DNA from: a virus
Reading direction: 5' to 3' (one strand)
Virus record (IMG/VR): IMGVR_UViG_3300034418_004388
Location: 1 to 30,563 of that record
DNA length: 30,563 nt
The notes under the pieces are model-generated. The model had not been told where the DNA came from. It did no database searches and was given only the letters and a program-made list of their open reading frames with translations. A program made the position numbers and the translations under genes. Below, in pieces: positions 7,602-14,544 of the stretch. Every line of letters begins with the position of its first letter. Position 1 is the first letter of the stretch.

Positions 7602-8585
7602 CTATACCTCCTTCGTGAGTTGCAATTGTCTTGCGTAATCTTCGAGTGGCACACCTAATTTTTTAGCGATTGCTACCTGTGAAGGTGTGAGTCTTACAGT
7701 TTTCTTGCGTCCCGTTGTAGCTGGACGTCTAGCTGAAGCAACTGTTTGAGTAGGTTTAACTTCTCTTTCAGTTGTAATTGACTCTACCTTATCAAATTTA
7801 TGCGGAAATTCAAGTCTTATTCTTTTATCAATTTCAGCATAATATTCGTCAGATTTAGGATCATAGCCTTCCTCTCGGACTAGCTTGTTATGTATATCAA
7901 ACGCAGTGTAAGTCATCGCAGAATCGTTACCAAACCACGCATTTTTAGTTGCCCAAGCTTCTGCTTTTGGATCAGCATCAACCTGTTCTTCTTGTCTTTG
8001 TGGTGTGATATTAACTTCTTTTGGTGTTTCTTTGACTTGCGTCTGTGCGCTTTTTAGCGTCTGCAATCTAGCAGAATCCATCGTTAACGAAGCAATTTGC
8101 TGCTGTGCAGCAACTTGTGCGTCTACGTCTCCACTATCGATTGCGTTTTTGAGAGCGATTTTGGCGGAGTCTAAACTTGTTTTAACTCTAGACTCAAACT
8201 CATTCATATAGTCTTTGTCTAAGTGTGCAAATCTAGCTTCAGCTTTTTCTTTTTGCGTTTTCATTGATTGCGCAAAAGTAATAGCTTCTTGTCTTTGCCT
8301 TTCAGCCTCTCTCATTTTACGAGTCAACTTAGCAATTCTTCTTTTTACAGAATCACTGTATTGTTCTAACTCGTCCTCTTTTTTCTCTGTCTTTTGTTTT
8401 TGATCGCCCTGAACATCAGACTGCTCACTAGATTTCTCAGGTGTATCAGCGGACTGATTATCGTCTTGAACGACTTCAAGCTTTTCATCTTCTTTCTCCT
8501 TTGTTTGCTCAGAATCTAAATTAATATCAGCACCTTCTTGTTCGCCAACATCAACTAGATCTTCTTTTTTATTTTCATCTGGCAT
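7602..8585 (-). CDS. Capsid assembly scaffolding protein
   Basis: 327 aa. Residues 1-75 are extremely acidic (many Glu/Asp/Gln). Residues about 78-185 are a long helical coiled coil (SVKRRIAKLTRKMREAERQR). The C-terminal end is basic and helical (ARRPATTGRKKTVRLTPSQ). Acidic N-terminus, coiled centre and basic C-terminal coat-binding helix is the design of T7/P22-type scaffolds. It directs procapsid formation between portal and coat proteins and leaves before maturation. Position upstream of the coat gene supports this. TAGGAG precedes the ATG. Confidence 0.75.
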   Translation of the reverse strand: MPDENKKEDLVDVGEQEGADINLDSEQTKEKEDEKLEVVQDDNQSADTPEKSSEQSDVQGDQKQKTEKKEDELEQYSDSVKRRIAKLTRKMREAERQRQEAITFAQSMKTQKEKAEARFAHLDKDYMNEFESRVKTSLDSAKIALKNAIDSGDVDAQVAAQQQIASLTMDSARLQTLKSAQTQVKETPKEVNITPQRQEEQVDADPKAEAWATKNAWFGNDSAMTYTAFDIHNKLVREEGYDPKSDEYYAEIDKRIRLEFPHKFDKVESITTEREVKPTQTVASARRPATTGRKKTVRLTPSQVAIAKKLGVPLEDYARQLQLTKEV

Positions 8586-8599
8586 AGTTTCTCCTATGG

Positions 8600-9052
8600 T
8601 TAGTATTGCGTGATGATTGAACTAGGATCTTTTACAGTTCCTAATACTTCATCATCGTTTAGTATTCTCAGCTCTCCACCTTCTATTGGTAATCTTGAAC
8701 CAGCATATCTAGCAAAGATGACCCAATCTTTTTCTTTACACCAAGGACCTGTTTTAAACTTTTCTTCATCTTGATAAGCTAAAGGTCCTAGTTTTAAAAC
8801 ATATCCAACATTAGTTGTGATACGTCCTCTGTCTAAAGTATCTTGTGATAAAATAAGTCCACCTTTAGTTCTTTCAGGTGGTGTAAATGGTAAAATTAAA
8901 ATTCTCCAACCACTTGGTTCAGGTAAATCTTCTGATGCTGATTTAATATTATCAGGTCCTAATGGTTCCTTTGTTTTAATGCTTTGATATTTTTCTTCGA
9001 GTGCGTTTTTATGTGTTGGTATCTCCTGAGAGATTGATGATTGTTCCGTCAT
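8600..9052 (-). CDS. GroES-like co-chaperonin
   Basis: 150 aa. Residues 46-142 match the GroES fold: GWRILILPFTPPE begins the barrel, RTKGGLILS (61-69) corresponds to the mobile loop with its GGhhL motif that docks on GroEL, and KDWVIFARYAGSRL (108-121) is the later barrel strand. A polar extension of about 45 residues precedes the domain; host GroES has none. Phage co-chaperonins such as T4 gp31 help the host GroEL fold the coat protein, and the location inside the capsid operon fits this. AAGGAG lies before the ATG. The first 44 bases overlap the upstream gene. Confidence 0.75.
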   Translation of the reverse strand: MTEQSSISQEIPTHKNALEEKYQSIKTKEPLGPDNIKSASEDLPEPSGWRILILPFTPPERTKGGLILSQDTLDRGRITTNVGYVLKLGPLAYQDEEKFKTGPWCKEKDWVIFARYAGSRLPIEGGELRILNDDEVLGTVKDPSSIITQY

Positions 9053-9245
9053 TAGTTTTTTGCTCCTTCGTTTTTAACAGGTTAGAGATTTCCTGCAGGG
9101 TATATTCATAAGCCCTGATTTGTCCTAATATATACTGATATTTCTCTAAACTGTCAATGTTACCTGACAGTAATGTATCAGTACCTCTTTGAATACCATC
9201 CTTTAACAGTTTTTGTATACCGTAAATAGTTGATATATCATCCAT
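9009..9245 (-). CDS. Small helical protein upstream of the GroES-like gene
   Basis: 78 aa, MDDISTIYGIQKLLKDGIQRG followed by the helical segment YQYILGQIRAYEYTLQEISNLL and a polar end. Its 3' end overlaps the start of the GroES-like gene by 44 bases in another frame, so the two are translationally linked. It has no Cys, no membrane segment and no recognised family. A small virion or assembly factor is possible. Confidence 0.55.
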   Translation of the reverse strand: MDDISTIYGIQKLLKDGIQRGTDTLLSGNIDSLEKYQYILGQIRAYEYTLQEISNLLKTKEQKTNDGTIINLSGDTNT

Positions 9246-9260
9246 CTCTTCTCTCCACTA

Positions 9261-9581
9261 TTAACAATTCCACTTTCTAAGTGATTTATTAATTCTTGAA
9301 TTTGGATCTCTTGCAGTTTTTGCAGAAGTTAATCTTTTTTTCATTCCGCTCATACGCGCGCAGAAAGATTTTCTTCTCTTAGCTGCCTTTGATCCTTTTT
9401 TTAATTTCGATGGCTTTGTTGTAACAGCCATAGATAATTTAGATCCTGGATTTGCTCTTCTATAAGAAGCAATTCCTTTTCTGTTTAATCCACCAGACTC
9501 AGACTTACCTTCTTTTCTTTGCCAAGCGGCTGTTCTTCCGCCTGATGCATATCCTGGTCTTATAGAATAATCAGTTCTCAT
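9261..9581 (-). CDS. Basic virion-region protein (DUF6321-like)
   Basis: 106 aa, very basic. It contains KGIASYRRANPGSKLSMAV and KRRKSFCARMSGMKKRLTSA followed by KTARDPNSRINKSLRKW, the signature that I recall for DUF6321 proteins of marine phages. A Gly-rich lead (GYASGGRTAAWQRKEG) precedes it. It overlaps the stop of the upstream 52-aa gene by one base. The basic charge suggests DNA or RNA contact inside the particle. Function is not established. Confidence 0.65.
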   Translation of the reverse strand: MRTDYSIRPGYASGGRTAAWQRKEGKSESGGLNRKGIASYRRANPGSKLSMAVTTKPSKLKKGSKAAKRRKSFCARMSGMKKRLTSAKTARDPNSRINKSLRKWNC

Positions 9582-9739
9582 TATTTACTTTGTGATCTTT
9601 TAAATGCTTTTGCTGTTGGTGCACCTTTAGCGCCTTTTTTTCTCATTGGTCTACCTTCAGCTCTTTTTTTGTGAATGTTGTACCAAAGACCTTTTCGCGC
9701 CATTTTACCAGATTTAGTTTTATGGTATTTACTAGCCAT
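9581..9739 (-). CDS. Very basic 52-aa protein
   Basis: Translation begins MASKYHKTKSGKMARKGLWY and continues with HKKRAEGRPMRKKGAKGAP, so about a third of residues are Lys or Arg. Its stop overlaps the ATG of the next gene (TAATG), and its start lies inside the end of the 31-aa Cys-rich peptide. No Cys and no membrane segment. It belongs to the run of tiny basic genes between portal and scaffold; a DNA-associated virion peptide is a guess. Confidence 0.6.
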   Translation of the reverse strand: MASKYHKTKSGKMARKGLWYNIHKKRAEGRPMRKKGAKGAPTAKAFKRSQSK

Positions 9740-9827
9740 TGTTTTTCTTCTTACAATTGCATTCGTGCTTACATATGCACGGAATGATTTTAAATATTTT
9801 ACATATCCAATGTTTAATGAATTTCAT
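9732..9827 (-). CDS. 31-aa Cys-rich micropeptide
   Basis: The peptide reads MKFIKHWICKIFKIIPCICK and then HECNCKKKNNG, with five Cys (one single, then CxC and CNC-type spacing) in an amphipathic basic frame. Its ATG overlaps the stop of the upstream 55-aa gene (TAATG), and its stop lies 8 bases inside the next gene. A metal-binding or membrane-surface peptide is conceivable. Coding status rests on the tight overlaps only. Confidence 0.4.
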   Translation of the reverse strand: MKFIKHWICKIFKIIPCICKHECNCKKKNNG

Positions 9828-9994
9828 TAAGCCATTCCTTTTTTCTTTTTAGCCGCTGCAATAAAATCACCTCTAGTAACTTTATCCTTTGGCGGATACA
9901 TAGCTGCTAACTTTTTCTTTTTTGATGACATCTTTTTTACTGAGCCACCTTTTTTAAAACCAGGAATCTGGTTGTTATATCTTTTATTTGGCAT
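9827..9994 (-). CDS. Basic 55-aa protein
   Basis: It starts MPNKRYNNQIPGFKKGGSVK and ends DFIAAAKKKKGMA. The FKKGG start followed by a Lys-rich run and PPKDKVTRGDF is a pattern I know from short proteins in marine phage structural operons. It begins one base after the stop of the holin-like gene and its stop overlaps the next ATG. Function unknown; the charge suggests binding of nucleic acid or acidic protein. Confidence 0.6.
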   Translation of the reverse strand: MPNKRYNNQIPGFKKGGSVKKMSSKKKKLAAMYPPKDKVTRGDFIAAAKKKKGMA

Positions 9995-9995
9995 A

Positions 9996-10388
9996 TTATT
10001 TTGCTCCTTTATTCATATTTATCACATCTGTAGCCTTAAGTCCATAAATTGCTGCGACTACTGAAACCCATAATCCAACTATCCACCAAGGCATCTCTTG
10101 TAATTTTTGAAAATACAAGTCAATCTTCTCTTGCATTTTTTCATCTTCTGCAAACACAGAATAAGCTAATAAAAACAATGGTGAAGAAATTGTTAAAAGT
10201 ACAAATTCGTCCTTCCAGTCTGATTTTTGATTTTCTGCAATCTTGCCAGAAAACTCTATTTCACCTCTTTTCATTTTTTCAATATGAAGAAGTTTAGCTT
10301 CTGACATTGCAACGTCAGCTGCTTTTTTATTCTTGTATATTTCTAGTCCAGATTTTAAACCTTGACCTAATAAACCCCAAGGAACCAT
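9996..10388 (-). CDS. Holin-like membrane protein
   Basis: 130 aa. The first 60 residues are an amphipathic charged helix. Two membrane segments follow: FVLLTISSPLFLLAYSVF (about 63-80) and WWIVGLWVSVVAAIYGL (about 101-117), joined by a charged helix. The SDWKDEF motif just before the first segment and PWW before the second match the family of 3TM holins associated with gene-transfer agents. Such proteins make lesions in the inner membrane for lysis. No endolysin is visible in this window. It could alternatively be a structural membrane protein. Confidence 0.55.
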   Translation of the reverse strand: MVPWGLLGQGLKSGLEIYKNKKAADVAMSEAKLLHIEKMKRGEIEFSGKIAENQKSDWKDEFVLLTISSPLFLLAYSVFAEDEKMQEKIDLYFQKLQEMPWWIVGLWVSVVAAIYGLKATDVINMNKGAK

Positions 10389-10389
10389 A

Positions 10390-10563
10390 CTAGTACCACT
10401 TAGCTGTTCTTTGCTTTTCTTTTAACATTCGTTTTTGTCCACCAACTTTTTGAGTTTGTGTTTCATTTGGTTTGCTCACTTCAACGTCAATGCCGCCTTT
10501 AGCATAACCATCTTTGTTAACAAACTTTTGAAAGTTCATAGACTTTTTATTTTCTTTTTCCAT
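10390..10563 (-). CDS. 57-aa hypothetical protein
   Basis: Translation MEKENKKSMNFQKFVNKDGY followed by AKGGIDVEVSKPNETQ and a basic end (GGQKRMLKEKQRTAKWY). Its start overlaps the 3' end of the DUF6496-like gene by 17 bases and its stop precedes the holin-like ATG by one base. The KGG/GGI element and basic C-terminus are shared in style with neighbouring tiny genes. Function not recognised. Confidence 0.55.
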   Translation of the reverse strand: MEKENKKSMNFQKFVNKDGYAKGGIDVEVSKPNETQTQKVGGQKRMLKEKQRTAKWY

Positions 10564-10714
10564 TACGTCTCCTTGCCATTCCTGCTTCGCTTAATGCGAT
10601 AGCAATTGCTTGTTTACGGTTTTTTACTTTTGGTCCTTTTTTAGAACCAGAATGTAATTTACCCTTTTTAAACTCTCTCATTACTTTTGAAACTTTTTTC
10701 TGTTTTTTGTCCAT
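10547..10714 (-). CDS. DUF6496-like basic protein
   Basis: 55 aa with the pattern KVMREFKKGKLHSGSKKGPK followed by VKNRKQAIAIALSEAG, the signature of the DUF6496 family found in phages and bacteria. It is strongly basic. The ATG overlaps the stop of the glycine-rich gene (TAATG). Its function is unknown; the size, charge and position suggest a DNA-associated virion protein. Confidence 0.7.
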   Translation of the reverse strand: MDKKQKKVSKVMREFKKGKLHSGSKKGPKVKNRKQAIAIALSEAGMARRRNGKRK

Positions 10715-11346
10715 TAGATTATTCCGTAGTATTGTTTAATATCTTGTATTGTAGCAGGAGCTTTTGGATCATTCAAAGGAGAAATATTTTGTCTAATATC
10801 ATCTATAGTAAATAGACCCATATCTAAACCCATTTTTTGTTTATCAAGAGCTTTTTTTTGACCTCCTGTTAAATCAGCGAACATCATTCGATCCGGACGA
10901 TTTATATCTACGATACCTTCTGGTTGTCCAAAAATATTAACATTATTTAATTTTCCACCTAAAAGATCGCTCATTGCTTCTTTGTTTAAATTATATCTAT
11001 CAACATAGTTTTGAGCTTTTTGTTGACCTAAATAACCACCTAGTAAACCACCAAATCCAGGTAAAAAAACATTTCCAAGAATAGAACCAAGTAAACCACC
11101 TATACCTCTAGATACGATTGGACTATTACCTAAAAAACCTCTAACGTTATTTAGTATTGTAGTAATTCCTGAATCACCAGGTTTTCCTGGTCCTAAAGCG
11201 CCTAATGCTGCAGTTGTTGGTTGAAAAACAACACTATTATCATATCCACCCGAATCACCACCAAAAGATGGTCCTCCGCCTAAATCAGCGCTAGTTATTC
11301 CACCACCTGATGGTCCTCCAAATGATACGCCTGCTTCATCGTACAT
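10714..11346 (-). CDS. Glycine-rich membrane-active virion protein
   Basis: 210 aa. Residues 1-40 are a Gly/Ser-rich flexible arm (FGGPSGGGITSADLGGGPSF). Residues about 80-110 are glycine-zipper-like and hydrophobic (GIGGLLGSILGNVFLPGFGGLLGGYLG), suited to insertion in a membrane. The C-terminal part is polar (GQKKALDKQKMGLDMGLF). It lies just after the portal gene. A small ejection or internal-core protein is likely by analogy with podovirus internal proteins; no family match can be stated. Confidence 0.5.
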   Translation of the reverse strand: MYDEAGVSFGGPSGGGITSADLGGGPSFGGDSGGYDNSVVFQPTTAALGALGPGKPGDSGITTILNNVRGFLGNSPIVSRGIGGLLGSILGNVFLPGFGGLLGGYLGQQKAQNYVDRYNLNKEAMSDLLGGKLNNVNIFGQPEGIVDINRPDRMMFADLTGGQKKALDKQKMGLDMGLFTIDDIRQNISPLNDPKAPATIQDIKQYYGII

Positions 11347-11347
11347 A

Positions 11348-13813
11348 TTATTGTCCTTTAATTTTTACGTTTTGCACACCCATTTTAGCCAAACTTACGC
11401 CTGCACGCAACTGTGCAAGTCTTTCGTTCTGTTCTAATTTTTCATCTTGAGTTTGCTGGTTCATCATTGCTTTCATACGGTCTAAATTGATCCGTTCTTC
11501 GTCATTTTGCTTCTTACGCTCGTTTTCCATAGCTCTAAGATCAACTTCTCTTGATTTTAATTTTAAAACTGGGTCATTATCCATCTGCGCAGTGATTTTA
11601 TTCTCTTCTTCAGAGAAATCTTTAGTCATTTCAGCAATTAATTGTGATTTTCTAGACTCAATTAGTGAAATTATCTGTTGCATACGTTGTTGAATCTGTG
11701 GAACAGGTCCCATTTGTTGCATTTGCTGTTGTAAAACTTGCATTTCTTGTAATTCTTGCACAAATTCTAGCTGAACTTGCTCTTGTGACATCAAAGAAAT
11801 GTGTTCAAGTATGTTTTTTTGGATAGAAGCCATCACAATTGGATTATTTTTAACCATATTGAGTGACATAAAGTTTAAATGTGCTTCAATGTGAGCTCTG
11901 TGGTTCTGTCCAGGGAATGCTTGGAACGGTTGACCACCTAAAGCAGTGATATGTTCTAAAGCTGGGTCCATTGGTTGTGGTTGTTGAGGTGGTGGTAAGA
12001 TTAAATCTATGTTTTTTACACCTAACGCTGAATACATATTACGATACGCTTGATACAAATTGTGCATCTTAGGATTAGAGCTTGCCAATTGCAGTTCCGT
12101 TTGGGCGATAGTGATCCTCTGTGTTTGAGAAAATATATTTGGATCCGCAACCGGCAAGATATCTATCCTTGCATCAAAATCAGCAGATTTGATTTCTCTA
12201 GTTCCGCCAACTACGTCGTAAGGATAAACGGGTGGTAAGTATGTTTTAAATACTTCAGCTAATAAAACGAATTCTTGTTTTAAGGCTGCATAAATTCTTT
12301 TGTGTATCGCTGACATTACCCGCGATCCACGTTCCAATAATGCTACGGTTGTGCCAACCGGTGCTTGTTGGTTAGCATCACCTACTTGCATATCTGCAAT
12401 AGACGCGAACCTTTGGCCAGCTGCTACTACGATACCTAATAATTGTAATAATGTTGGAGATGGTTCTTTAAATGGTAAAGGCATAAAAGAATCTCGTAAA
12501 TTACCTCCAGGCGCATCGACATCTCTAAATTCTCCTGGTTGAAGTGGTTGTGCATCATCTCTAACTCTTATTCCTCTTGTTTTAAATCCAGCCGGCAGAT
12601 TTGATAGTGTTCCTGCATCAAGAAGCTGCCTTAAGGCTGTCGTAGCTGTTCTTGATAGTCCACCTATCATATGAATCAACCCGAAACCATAAAAGCCTAG
12701 ACCTGGTAAGAATCTGAAATGTACAAAGTAATTAATTTTTTTCTTTAATGGATCACCTGCTCTATAATTTCTTTTAATCGATAGAACTTCTCTAGATGAT
12801 TCTTCAATAGTTACTACATAAGGTAATTTAATTCCTGTTGGTTCACCTGTTTCTTGGTTGATGTCTTCAAAACCTTCTAAATCTAAATTAACGTGACATT
12901 CAAGTAGTGTATAAATGTCATCTTGTTTTTGTTGTTTGATACCTTCTAGCTCTTGTTCTTTTTTAGTCACATCATCAGTTTTCATTGGTGGATCACCCAA
13001 CTCAATGTCTCTATAAAAACCGACTACTTGTTGTTTACGTAATTCATTTTCTGAAATTTTAATTACGTGCATAATAGATTCTGCATCATCTAAAGAAGTT
13101 GCAGAATAAGGTACAATTAAATCATCGGCAGGCACAAATTTAGAAACAGCTCTACCTAATAATTCATCATAGTAAACTTTTTTAAAAGTAGAACCTGCTA
13201 GGGGTAAATAAAATAACATTTGATCAAACTCAGATTCATATTCTTTCATACGATCCATAATTTGATAATTCATAAAGTCTTTAACTCTAACAGACTGATC
13301 TTCTTTTTCTTTTGAAGGTGCTCCTAAGATTTGAGTTCTTACAGGACCATCTGCTGGTAATAATTCTTTGTAAGCTTGTGCTTGGAATTGTGTAACCGCT
13401 TCAGCTAACACAGGGTGAGTAGCACCTGATGCTCCTCTAAATGGTTGAGTTCGTTCTGTATATTTAAAACCTAATAAATCTAAACCTTTAGTATAAGTTT
13501 GTTCCCAGTCTGCTCTTGAATTTTTATAATCCGTATAATCATCAGCCAGTTTAGATCCTAATTCCATTAGGACATCTTCATTTAAAATTTCTGCTAAGTT
13601 TGTATAATGATCTTCGCCTTGTTCTTGACTTGCAAGGCTAGGGTCAAATGAAACGGTTGCACCGCCATCATCTTCTGCTTGCACTTGAACAGGTTGATCT
13701 TTTAGTTGTTCAGAAATTTTTTCTGTTACAACTTCTTCCATTTCTCCTGAACCAGGAATTTCTATTTGTGTCTTGTTTTTACCAAGTTCTGATAAAGTCT
13801 TATCTATCGCCAT
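11348..13813 (-). CDS. Portal protein (P22-like)
   Basis: 821 aa. An acidic lead of about 80 residues precedes the portal core, which begins near DYKNSRADWEQTYTKGLDLLG and includes TQPFRGASGATHPVLAEAVTQF and DFMNYQIMDRMKEYESEFDQML. The motif PAGFKTRGIRVRDDAQPLQPGEFRDV and the helix with VGTTVALLERGSRVMSAIHKR are typical of P22-type portals in marine short-tailed phages. The C-terminus is a long Gln/Met-rich coiled barrel. It forms the dodecameric DNA gate at one vertex and binds TerL and the adaptors. Length is within the large range of this family. Confidence 0.88.
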   Translation of the reverse strand: MAIDKTLSELGKNKTQIEIPGSGEMEEVVTEKISEQLKDQPVQVQAEDDGGATVSFDPSLASQEQGEDHYTNLAEILNEDVLMELGSKLADDYTDYKNSRADWEQTYTKGLDLLGFKYTERTQPFRGASGATHPVLAEAVTQFQAQAYKELLPADGPVRTQILGAPSKEKEDQSVRVKDFMNYQIMDRMKEYESEFDQMLFYLPLAGSTFKKVYYDELLGRAVSKFVPADDLIVPYSATSLDDAESIMHVIKISENELRKQQVVGFYRDIELGDPPMKTDDVTKKEQELEGIKQQKQDDIYTLLECHVNLDLEGFEDINQETGEPTGIKLPYVVTIEESSREVLSIKRNYRAGDPLKKKINYFVHFRFLPGLGFYGFGLIHMIGGLSRTATTALRQLLDAGTLSNLPAGFKTRGIRVRDDAQPLQPGEFRDVDAPGGNLRDSFMPLPFKEPSPTLLQLLGIVVAAGQRFASIADMQVGDANQQAPVGTTVALLERGSRVMSAIHKRIYAALKQEFVLLAEVFKTYLPPVYPYDVVGGTREIKSADFDARIDILPVADPNIFSQTQRITIAQTELQLASSNPKMHNLYQAYRNMYSALGVKNIDLILPPPQQPQPMDPALEHITALGGQPFQAFPGQNHRAHIEAHLNFMSLNMVKNNPIVMASIQKNILEHISLMSQEQVQLEFVQELQEMQVLQQQMQQMGPVPQIQQRMQQIISLIESRKSQLIAEMTKDFSEEENKITAQMDNDPVLKLKSREVDLRAMENERKKQNDEERINLDRMKAMMNQQTQDEKLEQNERLAQLRAGVSLAKMGVQNVKIKGQ

Positions 13814-13821
13814 ATTTTATA

Positions 13822-14544
13822 TTACCTTCTTTTGAATAAAGTTGCAAGTCCGTCAGCCATTGGACCTCTTTCAGGTGGTATCGTATCTGTTAAACCACCA
13901 TCAGCGTATTCACCATAATCACCAAAATCTCTAGCTTCATCTGCTAAAGCTTCAGCTCTACCTTCTGCTTCACGAACGGCACTAGCACCTTTAGTATCTT
14001 TAGCGGCTACTTTGCCTGTTTCTGTCGTAACGTCTTTTGCGTAATTTTCTAAATACTTAGAATCTCCACCTAAGATTTCTTCTATGTCTTCAACTACCTG
14101 TGCATCAAAATCTACGTTGCCGTCTGGATCAGCATAAACAGGTGATACATCGGTTGCTTGGAAATCACCTTTAAACTTAGAGCCATCTTCTAAAGTTGCA
14201 GGTGGTTGATATTCAATGCCAAAATTTTGTCCATATTCATTTTTACCTATTATTTCAATTTTACCATCATCGTATTTTAAAACTTCAACACCAGGTAAAT
14301 CTGGGTCAGTTATTTTAGTAATGTCCTGATCTATCTTGTCTGCTCTATCAATGTTTTTAGAAATAAATTTTTGAATAAAAGTTGGAAACCAATCAGGCAT
14401 ATTTGTTGTTGTATTTCTAAGTTGTTTAATACCTTCAATGACATCCGCTCCTTCTTTTGCTAAGAAAGGTAAAAGTTTTTGCATAAGTGGTGTAGATAAA
14501 ATACCACCCAATAGTTTTAAAAAATTTCGTTTACTCGGATCCAT
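13822..14544 (-). CDS. Internal virion protein candidate with ADGGL tail motif
   Basis: 240 aa. The N-terminus KRNFLKLLGGILSTPLMQKLLPFL is a basic-hydrophobic segment resembling an export or membrane anchor. The middle is acidic with an EVLKYDDGKIEIIGKNEYGQ beta stretch. The end reads EYADGGLTDTIPPERGP then MADGLATLFKRR, and a related end is found on the 666-aa protein. AGGAAGGA precedes the ATG and it overlaps the 863-aa gene by 14 bases. It lies between ejection-type genes and portal; an ejected or core protein is inferred. Confidence 0.5.
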   Translation of the reverse strand: MDPSKRNFLKLLGGILSTPLMQKLLPFLAKEGADVIEGIKQLRNTTTNMPDWFPTFIQKFISKNIDRADKIDQDITKITDPDLPGVEVLKYDDGKIEIIGKNEYGQNFGIEYQPPATLEDGSKFKGDFQATDVSPVYADPDGNVDFDAQVVEDIEEILGGDSKYLENYAKDVTTETGKVAAKDTKGASAVREAEGRAEALADEARDFGDYGEYADGGLTDTIPPERGPMADGLATLFKRR

